Of a stretch of 64,000 bases of DNA, positions 11,965 through 23,669 are shown piece after piece. The notes under the pieces are model-generated. The model was not told the DNA's origin. It saw only the letters and a list, made by a program, of their open reading frames with translations, and searched no databases. How positions within the stretch are numbered: position 1 is the stretch's first letter; every line of letters begins with the position of its first letter. The position numbers and the translations under genes were made by a program. This stretch comes from Cyrtodaria siliqua (lineage: Eukaryota; Mollusca; Bivalvia; Adapedonta; Hiatellidae), in NCBI GenBank assembly GCA_037043455.1, contig JAWPHD010001220.1, forward strand, positions 1 through 64,000, written 5' to 3'.

Positions 11965-12681
11965 CAGTCGAACCTCGATAGCTCGAACACCGGTGATTCG
12001 AATACCATCGGTAACTCGAACACATTTTCCGGTCTCGACACAACTCCTATATAGTTCAATGTAATTTAACCTCGATTATTCGAATATTATTTCTCGAATA
12101 CCCCGGCTCGCTCGAATACTATTTACGGTCCGAAGATCCATTTGTGTGTGAATTTAAACCTCGCTTAATCGAAGGTGATGATCCGTTGCCATGCGACTTC
12201 GGCCATATTAATTGTAATCGACGCGTTTGTATTTGTTTGTAGTAAGTTCGATCATAGTGCGAAAACAGATAAAGTTGGTTGTTAAAGGTGCGAACATTTA
12301 TGATTGAAAAGCGATAATAGACAGATAAAATTTATGTTTCGTGAACTTCTCATTATTCGGACTTCCGGAGTGTATGTTAAAATCTATTAGTGTGATATTT
12401 CATTAAATAAATGATAAAACAAACACATTATTGCAATTTTTCTTGTATTTTCAGTGTAACAATTACATGGTATTTATCCGTTATGAGGTTTAAACAAACA
12501 TGCATGAACATAAAAACATACCGAGAACGATACATCACGTACACAAGTAACACTATTTCGGGTGGTACACACATTCGGATAGATATTTTGTTTTTTTCCG
12601 TTACCTCGATGCCTCGAAGCCACCGATAGCTCGAACATATCACTACGGTCCCGTTGACTTCGAGCTATCGAGGTTCGACTG
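11965..12681. mobile_element. pogo/Tigger-type non-autonomous DNA transposon
   Basis: Perfect 23-bp terminal inverted repeats beginning CAGTCGAACCTCGATAGCTC (11965-11987 and 12659-12681) are flanked by TA on both sides (11963-11964, 12682-12683). TA target duplication and a CAGTCGAAC terminus fit the pogo branch of Tc1/mariner. Subterminal sequence repeats the CTCGAA motif many times. No transposase frame is present in the 717 bp, so it depends on an enzyme encoded elsewhere. Confidence 0.88.
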
Positions 12682-13705
12682 TAGTCTTATAAACATAGGC
12701 GTAAGAGCCGGAGGACTCCACACCCCAATGTTTCGGTGTGGGCCCCAATATTGATGTTTTCACGAAACAAAAAAAAAATCAACACAAATGTATGAATTGG
12801 CAATCTGAACATTACAATTCTGATTGAAATTTAACCGAGGCATATCCATTATGTTGGTAGCCGCTGGCATTAACCTCCCTATCCACCCTAGATTTTGTTT
12901 TAATTTCCTTCAATGTGTTGCATTTCCCCCAGGGTCCTTATATACTAGTATATAATTGTTTTTATGTAAGTATGTACATTCCCAAAATTCAACCAAGGCA
13001 AATACCTCTGTGTGCCCCAGTGTAGCTACGGACCTGGAAAAACAATATGTTGAAAAGCAATGGTTTATATTCACGGAGGACAGACGTAACGGACACTGGC
13101 TGCTCAAAACAGCATTACCTTGACCCTGGTTACTCATGTAAAGGACCCTGGCAGGTAAAAACACGTAAACTGTTAAAAAGTATTTAATATTACTTTACAA
13201 TATGACACTTTTTAAGAATGATGGCACCCACGGAACACTAGATGCATTTGTGTGTCTGAACTCATGAAGGACGGGTTATAAAAACAGTGTATCAGATGTG
13301 AAAGAACGCGCACTGTTTACACACCGACGCGTGAAAGTACGTCTAGTTCTAAGAAAAATGTGTTTATTTCAAAAATTGTGACTGCTATTGGCATATGCTA
13401 TGTCTGGAATTATCTGTGTTCAGCCATAACATCAATAACATCCATTGGACGTATTTAATACATAATAATATCTACCGATTGCCAGAAGCGTTAAGTTGTT
13501 TGTGGATTGCAAAGTAACGGATCCTGGTTGCTCATAGCACCGGATCCTGTTTGCTTCTGACACAGGATCCTAGTCGGTAGTTGCAAACATACATTGTGCG
13601 TGGGTCAACTTATGGAAAAAAACAATGTGCTGAGATACTTTAAAGATTTTCATATTTAACGAGTTTTCACCCTCCAAACATCGGCGAGGAATTCATACAC
13701 TTCAA

Positions 13706-14014
13706 GGGGGCTGGCGTGGCCTACTTGATAGCACGTTTCATTTGACCCGGATGAAGCCTTATCGCCGCAAGTCAATTTCTTCTGTGTATTATTGAGTAAA
13801 ACATGTTCCTTTATTCTCGTCCGTCGGATTGGTATGTACACCGGTTCTGTGTTTCGTAGTCTATCCTTGGAACAATTTGCTAATCAAAGGAAAATATATT
13901 CGTAAGTAAGATAAGGGCAGCTTCTCGGATTTTTATGTATCCTTCCTTTCTTTTGGGCGACCGGCTATAAATATTCAATATAATGTCGTGATAAACAGTT
14001 AAACAACATTCAGC
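13706..14014 (+). mobile_element. tRNA-derived SINE, family S1
   Basis: tRNA-like head GGGGCTGGCGTGGCC (A-box region), a B-box-like segment, then the conserved body (cgtccgtcggattgg). The tail is shared with the 62687-63016 copy and ends in a 'taaacaacattca' block. Diverged from the consensus by many substitutions. Confidence 0.65.
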
Positions 14015-14867
14015 TAAATGTTATGTGATAACCTTTTCTAATCATAGGATGACTCCGATGAGGGGGTGCTCACCTCGAAATCCGCTAGAGCTTTAACAAA
14101 AAAAAGTGGCAATATTCTCAATAAAACTTTCTCTAGAATTATATTATAGGTATAAAATAATGAAAACTTGCGAATTCAAAGTTTACCATTGATAAATGCC
14201 TCTTTAAAACGTGTAATTGACATTTTCAGTAAGCATTCGGAGATTATAAATGAAAAGCTAATCTTTTCTATAGGAGTCGTTCAATGTATTACATTATACA
14301 ATTATATTAATTTGTGAATAAATGTACATTAAGAGTTATTTTAAACAAAATATCTAAATAAAAAATCGTTTTCTTATTTGTTGCGTACAACAACGGTGGC
14401 CTCTCTATACGACATGTCAGCCTACATTATGCCAACACTCATGTATAAAGTCTACGTCATTAGTTGTTCATATTGCTGCATTTGTATTACTTGCAATATT
14501 TAATTGTTTATTCATTGCTGTATTTTGTTTTTAAGTGTTATTTATGATCAAACAATTCTTACCTGTTACGGGCTTAACTAGGGCGTTGCTAGTGTGGTCC
14601 CGCGGCATACTTCATGAACTTGTTTTATTCCCAGATACGTTGTGGTTCGTTTTTTCCCACTATTGTATACCTTATTTGACGCTGACATGTTGATGATACA
14701 GTCTGAATCCTTATATCCTCTCGCCCCTACTGTTTCGTTTGTTTGTTGTTGTTTTTGTTGTTTTTTATGTATGGTGCTGTTTTTTTAATTTTCGGATTTT
14801 TGCAGACAATGTGTACACAGCTGCGTGCTCTAAGATAATTCCTTTTGAATAATTTTTTTTTTAATAT

Positions 14868-15130
14868 TAAATGTTGTTTAACGGCTCATCAACACAGTAT
14901 AGGTTATTTAGAGCCGCCCCAGAGAGGGAGAGGAAGGATACATAGGAATCCGGGAACCGTGCTCTACTCTTTTTATCGAATAGATTCCTATGGTTCTTTA
15001 GACCGATACACGAGATCGCCCGGTTTACGTCCCCATCCGACGAACGAGGCTAATGGAAAGTGTCTTGCGCAAGAACACACCGATGAAACTCAGTGGTAGC
15101 ATGGAGGATTGAACCCGGGGCCTCCGGTTA
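14868..15130 (-). mobile_element. tRNA-derived SINE, family S1 (head truncated)
   Basis: Nearly identical over the body to 62687-63016: 'aacggctcatcaacacagta', 'cccggtttacgtccccatcc' and 'ttgaacccggggcctccggt' (B box, reverse strand). The A-box end of the tRNA head is missing. Confidence 0.85.
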
Positions 15131-15473
15131 CAAATATAAAAACTGTTTGAGGTCATTTTCGTGTAAAACGGCGACAAAAACCGTCGTGCAGCGCGCTGCG
15201 GGGAAAGTAAGTTTGGTTAATGTCTATTCCGGGCCCATAGTTTATTTTAGGGTACTGTCGACTGGAAGACAGGCCGGAAGAGAGAATTTTCATATACATG
15301 AACGTAGGTCCGGAGTACATTTGTTTAGTATTGTACCTCATACGACATAGCCTCATTTAGCCAAACTCACCACCAGATATTATCACTATCACAAGATTAC
15401 ACTCTCTACATTCAATATTGGGCTGTTCTTTTTTTATTTTCCATCATGCTGTCGCATGAATGATTTTAGTACC

Positions 15474-15540
15474 GGTAGTCAGAGTGGTGAGGCGCTGTTT
15501 CAAGTACACCGCTGCGGTCGTGGTTACGAATCCAGCTCGT
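15474..15540 (+). mobile_element. tRNA-like SINE head (other family)
   Basis: An A-box-like 'cagagtggtgaggcgctg' and a B-box-like 'gtggttacgaatccagc' are spaced as in a tRNA gene. The sequence does not fold into a clean cloverleaf, so a SINE head is more likely than a tRNA gene. Confidence 0.4.
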
Positions 15541-16339
15541 TCCCAGATTTCATGAGGCATGCTGTACCTGTCCTACTTATGAAAATGAGGATGGCCTGCC
15601 TCCCCCACGAAAAAATCGACCATCATATATTACCTAAAATGTGCTGAAGATGACTTAAAACACCATGCAACCAACAGATGTTTTTTTTTATTGTTTGTTT
15701 TGGTGGAGCCAAAGTCCCGATCGTCGCTTTCTCTTTAATCCGAATGTATAAAGAAAACAATCTATCAACCAGGATCCGGTGCCAAAGATACAGATTTTGT
15801 CCGTTGCCAGAATCTCAAGCATGTTTTACAAAGCAACCAGGGTCTGGTGCTCTGAAATTGAGACATGATGTAAATATTTGCAGATTTTTAGACTAAACAG
15901 TTTTCTTTATTGAACAACAGCAATTGCAAACTAGTTTGGGATCACATTAAATTAGTCAGAGAGAACATATGGAAGTTTGGCTTTTTCAAGTCATCAACTT
16001 TGTATCGACCGGTTAAGAGTAAGCTTGTTAGGAATTATTCTGAATTTGTTGTACATAAAGAAAATGCATTTCGAAGGATATGATATTCAAAAATTCCGTC
16101 GCATAATTTTTTTTCTTATACATACGATACTGTATCTTTATGTTCGAACGTTTTGACACCAGTGTCCATTTTACCTCTGATTTACCAACCAGGGTCCGTT
16201 ACAAGTGCAACCAGAATCAAGGTAACGCAGTTTTGAGCAACCAGGGTCCGTTACGTCTATCCACCGTGATGTTAGCAGAGAGTCTTCTCGATTGAGCATA
16301 TTTATGTAAAGTAACTTAATTAATACGACATTGTTAATC

Positions 16340-16414
16340 GGCCTCCGTAGCGCAGTAGGTTAACGCGCTGTCTTAATATGCCTTTCCGTTGCGGACGGGG
16401 TTCTAGCCCAGGCC
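16340..16414 (+). tRNA. tRNA-like sequence, probable pseudogene or SINE head
   Basis: GGCCTCCGTAGCGCAGTAGG starts a tRNA-like segment with a paired D arm (GCGC/GCGC) and a B-box-like GGGGTTCTAGCCC. Only five of seven acceptor pairs form, the anticodon stem is poor and the T loop is short. I assign no anticodon. Confidence 0.3.
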
Positions 16415-16429
16415 TTAGCACTTTTTAAA

Positions 16430-17455
16430 ACATTATTTCTTATGAATTTTCTTTTTTATGAAGAAGTAGTATTCAAATGCCTTTCAAATTCGTCAAATTT
16501 AAATATTAACAAACATATGCATAATAGCACGCACACAAGCACGGTTTACGCACGCACCCACAAAAGCTCGCACGCAAGAACGATCCTTTTTTTACGAATT
16601 GTGACTCTTATTATTTTCTCAAGAAGCTCCGGAATTGAAAAGTGTAACTGCAGGATAGACGGATGGGCGACCTTCATGTTATACCCCTTCCTCACATCCT
16701 GAAAACTACGTTTTGCGAGAAATAATATTGCTGGAATTTTTCCAACAAAAGAAAATTCCATATATATAACAATTTGAACAATAGTAAACAATAATTTCTC
16801 CCTATCCCGAGTCAACACTTGAGCAGGATCTTTTGAAATATTTTCTTGTTAATAAATATTGTCATTAAGGCCGAGTGGATTGACCTGATTGACGAAAGTG
16901 TTGGTACATGTAATTTTTTAAATATTTAGGATTACCTGCATTATATTAAACATGATGTCCACTATTTCATTTTACTATCTTTTGGAAAAATCAATCATTA
17001 ATTATTTTATTTATTTATTTACACTGGTTGAATTGCGAATTATTTTGTCCGTAAGATTTACGATAAACGGTGTTTTACAGTTGTTGGGCTGAAGCAAATC
17101 GAAAGTTGGACTTAAATGATGTCTGTCAAGTAATCGCAGTAATTCCTGAAATGAACAGATGTTTTATTGCCAGTGCTTTTTTTTTTAATCGGGTAAGTAT
17201 CTGGTAAAGATTGCACTTTTGCGGGTAAGTCTTGCGTTTATGTGCCTCTAAAATATTGACAAGATCCGTTTTCAAAAATATTTAAAAAAAGAGAAATAGT
17301 GTTTCTTTTTGTGGTTCCTGTGGATCAGTTGAGCTAGGTAAATTTTTAATTTAATTTTCTTACTGCAAGATAAATTGTTTAATAATAATATCATCTGATC
17401 ACCAAAAGGCAGTGTGTTCATTTTATTGTCTTCTGCATGAAATAAGTGCATTTTT
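16430..17455. other. no recognisable feature
   Basis: AT-rich, no frame or repeat supported. Confidence 0.4.
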
Positions 17456-17461
17456 AACAAA

Positions 17462-18310
17462 ATGAAAGCGCATAAATGGTCACGTAAATTTGGTTTATTG
17501 GAGGACGACAGAAATAAGAGACTTGGTAAAGGTTCGGTGAGACCAACATATACATTGAAATGCAGTAAGCGAGATCGGGACTCATTGACGTTTTGCATAA
17601 AGAAAACGTTATTAATTTTCCATTCTGATAATCGTCAACCTGATTTTCCATACAAATTTGATAAATTGGATCTTCAGGATTGAAGTTGAAGATAAAGAAG
17701 TCTGAAACTGCTGTGGACATGGCAAACAGCTATAGACTTGTCAGTGCGAAACAGTTACAATCTGATGTATCTGATGTGATATGGCATGCATGTTCATGTG
17801 AAAAAGCAGCTGAGCTTGCCCGTTCTGGGGTTTCTCAAATTTCCGAGTTAAAAGAAAGTCGATCATTTGGTATTGCATGTGTACTGTTTTGTGTTTGTTA
17901 TGGTTGCAATTTTAAATTTAACTTTGACACTAGTCCAAGACATGCCTCAAGTGAATCACGCAGATATGACTGCAATTTTCGAGCTGTGTGAGGCTATATG
18001 TCAACAGGAAATTGAGCCTCTCATTTAAATGAACTTATGGGAACATGTAATGCACCGGGATTGAAACGTAGTAAGTTTTCGGGAATATAACTGAAATTGG
18101 GGTATGGTGGAAGTCGGTTACAGAGGATGACATGTTGGAAGCAGGGGCTCAGGAGAGACGACTTGCAATAGAAAACAGCAGTTACCATCTATAACTGTCA
18201 TAGTAGATGGCGGCTGGAGTAAGCGTTCGCATAAGCACAGTTATAATGCTTCTGGGGGTGTTGCAATTATTATTGGTAAAATAACAGGTATATACACAAG
18301 TGATATTGAA
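17462..18310 (+). pseudogene. Mutator-like transposase remnant (PF20700-type)
   Basis: Three reading frames in series hold one degraded protein. 17680-17991 encodes VSAKQLQSDVSDVIWHACSC, a Cys pair (CVCYGC) and the SPRHASSESRRYDCNFRAV block. After a stop come peptides matching GNxxSHLNELMG and NAPGLKRSKF (about 18000-18070), then WWKSVTEDD, and finally TVIVDGGWSKRSHKHSYNAS (about 18192-18250). That last block is the signature of the Mutator-like transposase family common in molluscs, and its VDGGW Asp is probably catalytic. Stops and frameshifts interrupt it at least four times and the C-terminal half is not found downstream. The family call is from motif recall. Confidence 0.7.
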
Positions 18311-18344
18311 TTATGCCTTTAATCTTCGGGAAAATAAAGGGACT

Positions 18345-20380
18345 GAAGGCGATGTGAAAATGTATTATGTACATGATGTATGAGAAAACAATGACGTTCC
18401 AGTAAAAATGAAAAAAATCACAGTTTCCCACAGGGTCACATGCAGCATTTTCTTAAATAATACTTAAATAATACTTCCACTGCAGATTAAACAAGTTTGA
18501 TGCCGATGCGCCTTTCATATGAACGTGAAGCACATTCTGAGTGCTTTTTCTGGTATTGGTATTGGCTACAATTACGCCAGTCCCTTTAATACATAGAAAT
18601 GGTTGATGCCCTGTCACAAAAGTGCAGCAGCATAACATATAACACTTGTTCATTCGTGGCATCTATGATTATGGGGTCATTGGCGTGTTGGGAGATGCAG
18701 AGGCGTGCCAGGGGTGCATTTGTGCATAGGAAAAGAAGAAGAAAAAATATTATTTCTTTGTTGACTTAAAATAATTATTTTACATCGACTGGGTAACCTG
18801 TTCTTGCAACTTAAATTAGTCCCTCTCGAAAGCTTCCTTGGTAGAACCAATATTAAGCAATATGGATTAAGTCCCTTGCTCAAGGTTAACTTGCATGGCC
18901 AAGGCGAGGATCGAACACTGGATTAAATATGAGAGTGTTCAAATAGATGATGGATGATGGATGAATATGAAAATTAAAAGTTTTGTTTAATATAATGTGC
19001 AAGGTGTTCATTATTTTAGCAATTTATTTTAGAAATACAGTATGCCTAAACTACAGTCACAGAGTCATAATTGTGGTAAAGCAGTCCGGGGCCTGATGAC
19101 GACTCAGCACGCAGGAACTGGATGAACCTACCAGAAAAATAGATACAGACAGCAGGAGCTGGTGGTATCTCCAGAGTTCGTGAGAAGATCGTTAAGCAAC
19201 TGACTTTATTATGTCTTAAAACCATTTGGGTTCAAAAGAAATATTGTGGATAGAATTGTGGTTTGTAACATATGACAACCCGGTATGATTTTTAGTTTTA
19301 CTTTTTTACACCACTTCCTGTTGTTGATGTAATTGTCTTTAAATGTTCAACTGTTTACCTCGTTACCTACACACATTAGCACCTTATTTAAGGCACACAT
19401 GGCGATTCTTGAATTATTAACATTGATGCAAGCAACTTCAAATTCCAAAAGATACTGGATTCCTAAACTGTGAGGCTAATTTGAATGTTTGATAAAAAAA
19501 CAAATATATATATATATATTGCCGTGTGTCCCTTTAAACAGTGATTTAGTAGAGTTAAACAAATGAGAACACTATATAAGTAAATAAAACTCTGGTGTCA
19601 TTTTGAGGATGATGTCAATGATAACTTGCTGCTGATAATTCATATATTATTTAAGTACTATTATGAAAACAATTTATACAAATAATAAGTTGTTTGTCAC
19701 CACGTTGTTAATGAAATGTTGCATCACGACATTATGTTGATAATTGATTTTATCATCGTCATTGTGCCTTATATATTTAGCTTCAGCTGCTATTATTTAC
19801 GGTTTATAAAAGGTCCAGTGTTACGTGTCTAGCGATCCAATTTACACATTTATTTGTTTGTGTACAGTGATGTTTTTATGATAGTAGCTGGTTTTTTTTA
19901 TACTGATGTGGTTGCTGATGCTTACTTATAATTGGATATCTATCACTTATTTAAAGCTTTATTTTATTTCATTCTCTCAAACACTTTGCCTTATATTTCA
20001 GTTTGTGTCACTATCAAGTTGACTAGGGCCAGTCAAAAGTTCCTGTTGTATCGGGCATGATGTTGTGGACAGGTCATAGAGGCCTCCAGTGTTGATATTC
20101 CATTTCTTACAGTTATACAAGTTGAACCTAAATCACAAAGCGACATTTCAAACATTGCGAATGTCAAATGTATCCAAATTATTTGGTGTAAAATTTGGGA
20201 ATATTTCCCCAGAACTGGTTGATAAATTGACAATGGATGTATAAGTGGCGTTCCATTTTCCAAGACCTTGGAAGAATTTAGATGCTTTTCATATGGTTAT
20301 TTTATGGCTATACCATTGGTTAATTAGTATTATTGATCCTGTCATTGATACACAAGGCATATTGGCAACGGTATCTATTT
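18345..20380. other. no gene; SINE-like scraps
   Basis: 18790-18925 carries 'cccttgctcaaggttaac' followed by 'ggcgaggatcgaac', a reverse-strand B-box, so it is probably a decayed SINE. A short (TA)n lies near 19505-19520. No protein-coding signal supported. Confidence 0.4.
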
Positions 20381-20381
20381 A

Positions 20382-20382
<1 letters not shown>

Positions 20383-20419
<37 letters not shown>
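20383..20419. repeat. (TG)n microsatellite
   Basis: About 18 uninterrupted TG units. Confidence 0.95.
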
Positions 20420-20420
<1 letters not shown>

Positions 20421-20701
20421 GGTGTAGTTCAAAGGTTTATTGTCCCTACGCCTTTTAAACAATATGACGTAAGGAATGTATTATTCCAGTTGGGATTGTC
20501 CCTACCCTGTATATAGCACCGAGTTCTGTGCATGGTCATTACACTATAATAAGTACTTCCATGCTATGTCCTATTCGAAATAAAACTGTTCTATGCATGA
20601 TCCAAATTAAAATTTTAACACTTACATCACATCAATTATATAACACCTTTAAACCGCCTTTTAATAACTATCTCCGAATAAAGGCAGGCTTTTATAAACC
20701 A

Positions 20702-21039
20702 AGTAAGGTGGTCTTGCCGGCACACAATATACATATTTGTCAAAACTATCCAGATGTTCAGGTCGTGTGGTGAGGTGTATGTGCCGGTTGAGGGTGTCTG
20801 TTATTCACGGGTTCTTAAAATACCCGTGATTGAATGTGCGTGGAGTGGGTTGTGAGTAGTTAACTTAATTCGACACTCCAGTGTTAGGGTTAAGCCCGGC
20901 TGGCTTAAGCCGTTTATATTGTGGCTGTAGAGTGTGGATACTCAAAATGTGTTTGTTACATATATACCTCGTCGTCAGTGGGTTTGGAACAGGTGTACAT
21001 ACCTTGCAAAATTTGGCTGTTGCTGGAGAGATAGCTGCT
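20702..21039 (+). mobile_element. TTAA-flanked MITE, copy A
   Basis: Homologous throughout to 42784-43147, 50680-51030 and 55352-55700. The right end reads GGCGAGA-like...GCTGCT followed by TTAA; the left end has diverged. It contains 'acgggttcttaaaatacccg', a short internal palindrome conserved in the family. No frame is conserved. Confidence 0.8.
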
Positions 21040-21044
21040 TTAAA

Positions 21045-22240
21045 TGAGGTTGCAAATGGCATTCAGAAGTCAACATCTAATCGCTATTACATCTCCTTTA
21101 TTTATATGAAGATGAAATAGGTTTGCATTCAACCTTTTAACGTGGGTTAGTTTACTTGAAAAATATACATATTCCTAGTTTATAGTCAAAGGAGCATAAT
21201 AGAATGTATTTGTAAAGTTGGAAATGCTTTAGTCCTAGTCTTCTCGAATATATAATTAATTACATAGGTGGTCATTCAAAAGCTAAAGTTAAATGTAACA
21301 TTGAATTTAATTAATGGGTTGCATATGTGTCTGCCTGCGATTGGATGCCATGCCATTCTGGAACAGAATGAAAATTGAAACAGATTTTTTTTAATTCGTT
21401 TCTACCTATCATAAATTTACTTCTATGCATGGTCATTTGTTTCTTAAATTCACTTCAATGACCGGTATGTGTATTATAAAAAGAAAAGAAAAAGAAATCT
21501 CTTCTTTGGGTGAGGGTATGTTTTTGGTTGGAATAGCCTTTAGATGGTTAAGAAACAGTAGAGACTGTCCAGACATCAATTTAACTCGTGGCCGTTAATA
21601 GTCATGTACCGATTAATTGACTGCAACTGATCATCAGTTACTTAGGCATCCGATTATGATGATCGTTTATGAGTCTTAATGTTAAAATAGAAATCAAACA
21701 TGATCATCCAGTAGACAAAAGTTAGGAAATACATTTGAGATGTATGTGAACATATTATAAACAAACACAAATATCGATTAGATATGTTTTGCTGATTGAA
21801 ATGATATAACATTGACATAAGAAACACGACAGGAAAGAATACATACTTAATCAGAAATTGTTCCTAGTTCAAGGTCTTAACAGGCACATGTTATGCCTCA
21901 TATTGCCTAACCGATTGTAACCGATGCTCGACCTATTGATCATCACTAGAAGGTTAAACTCTGAACATGCTGAAAACATGAAAGTCCATATTCTTGATGC
22001 TAATTTGTGAAGCTTAGGAACTACTATCAGTTAATTTATTTTTTCAAGACAAATATGAAAAGTTACTCTTGAATATTCCTACAAATATTTACATTCTGTA
22101 TATATTACTTAATGTTTTATTTCATTTATTATAATGCAATGTCTGGTGCATCAAATCATCACTTCATAAGAGTATGAAATCCAATCAAGACGATATAAGA
22201 ACGTGGTTTCTGATATGCATTAATAGTTACCTTTATTTAC
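21045..22240. other. no recognisable feature
   Basis: AT-rich, no gene or repeat supported. Confidence 0.4.
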
Positions 22241-22295
22241 TTGATTCAGTTTAGTCCAGTTACTGAGACTTGTGCTTTGTTTACTTTCTCTGCAG

Positions 22296-22492
22296 GTAAT
22301 ATCAACATTGGTTGGGCTGCTTATTTCATGTTTCAAACCGCATTGAACTTTCTTCCAGTGGGCTATCAAGCATCCAGTTTATCATACACAAGCAACACTT
22401 TGTTTCTGTACAGAGTGACTCAAGGACTGCAATATTGTTGTTTAGAAGAATGTCGCCTTTACTTTTGGAAACTTGTCCATGGTAGTATTTAA
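22296..22492 (+). CDS. possible terminal exon, unidentified
   Basis: A strong acceptor (tttgtttactttctctgcag, AG at 22294-22295) precedes a 64-codon open frame ending at TAA 22490-22492. It contains NINIGWAAYFMFQTALNFLP and a Cys-rich YCCLEECRLYF segment. AATAAA follows at 22572-22577. I do not recognise the peptide and see no upstream exon in the same strand, so this could be chance or a transposon relic. Confidence 0.25.
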
Positions 22493-22755
22493 ATAATTAC
22501 AAAATCAGTTGTGCTGTCATATGTTTGGCATATATAACCTCTATTTTAGGTTATCTTATTATCCTTCATAAAATAAAGTTCTAATCATAATCCCAGCTGG
22601 CGTTCTATGTAAAGAAACATATTTAAGTTACTGTTATTATATAGCAGACCAATGTTATGCATATTTGAATGTAATGGCAATATTGTGTTTAACCATTTTG
22701 GGTTAAAAGCCAGTTTTTGTTTTTGTGGTTAAACCGCATTTGGGTTCCTGATAAT

Positions 22756-22935
22756 ATAATAGCTGACCATATTAGGGTCATTTAATGATTATTGTTGACC
22801 ATATTTGGGCATTTGGTGAATGTTTTTAAAACCCGTATTTGAGTTACTGATAATGTAATAGCTGACGATATTTGGGTCATTTGATGATTTGTGTTGACCA
22901 TATTTGGGTAATTTGTTAAATGTTTTTGTTGCTGG
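22756..22935. repeat. two imperfect ~100-bp tandem units
   Basis: 'taatagctgaccatatt' and 'taatagctgacgatattt' start units that share 'gggtcattt...gttgaccatatttggg' in the same order. Weaker variants begin near 22690. Confidence 0.7.
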
Positions 22936-22939
22936 CGAG

Positions 22940-23665
22940 GCAAATCTCTTCGATTGTGAAGTGCGTCAGTCAAGCCTCCATTTGATGATTAATTAATATT
23001 CACTGCGGTGAATTGCTTCCCTAAGTTAATGGCGGCGCCTCTAGTGGTGCCCATGTCCCCACTGGTGGCATGTGGCAGTATGTCGCGGTCACACAGCAGT
23101 GTGTTGTAATTATTTTACTAGAACCTTTGAAGGTAAGCAACTAAATTTTAAATATCTAGTTTTCATTCACTTCAAAACTTGGTCTAAGCTATGACCATTT
23201 TTAAAAATTGTTTATAAGTAGCGTGACTGCACAATTGATATGACATTATGTTTTTGTTATATTATGCTGAAGCCATGACCAGTTTATTCCAATAAATTTA
23301 AACTATTTTTATTTTTGGGTTTTCTTTCACGGCCCATCTGCAATAAAACCCCGATTGTGTAGGTAGCAGGTTTTGATTATCACAAATCATCTAATTACCT
23401 CCCTTTAAGGTTTCCATAGCATCCATAAAAGAGTATTACTTGAAATTCGAAACTGTTTTAAGGAATATTTAGTACTCAGTGAAGTATGCTTAAAAACATC
23501 AAACGCTGTTTAATTAAATCGCTGTTCAAGCTGTCCTACGTCCTCAAAAACTGGCCTATGGGAATACAAGCAAAAAAGGGGGTACTTTGTTTTTGGTGAG
23601 TATAAAAATCAATAGGAGTACCGCCTTGGAACAGGGTAAACATTCGGAATAAAAACCTGGCGCCG
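22940..23665. other. no supported gene; GC-rich patch
   Basis: 23030-23130 is locally GC-rich, with 'atggcggcgcctctagtgg' and a donor-like aag|gtaagc at 23133. The frame from that ATG stops before the donor, so no exon is called. Confidence 0.35.
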
Positions 23666-23669
23666 GCTT

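Larger units (their letters stand above)
13060..16275. mobile_element. candidate 3.2-kb DNA element with motif-array inverted ends
   Basis: 13066-13160 and 16181-16270 are imperfect inverted repeats of about 90 bp. Inside and next to them a motif of the form GCAACCAGGGTCCGTTAC recurs. It reads in reverse orientation on the left (13086, 13115, 13141, 13514, 13537, 13561) and forward on the right (15764, 15833, 16184, 16205, 16235). Arrays of short subterminal repeats facing each other are typical transposase-binding ends of hAT/CACTA-like elements. No transposase frame is visible; SINEs sit inside. The exact termini and target duplication were not found. Confidence 0.5.

Noticed and set aside
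11679..12043. Open frames rich in Ser/Leu/Pro on the minus strand
   Set aside because: Products of a purine-only low-complexity tract and transposon end; no gene evidence.
23031..23135. GC-rich first exon with ATGGCGGCG and donor gtaagc
   Set aside because: The ATG frame stops 26 codons later, before the donor; only a non-coding exon would be possible and nothing else supports it.
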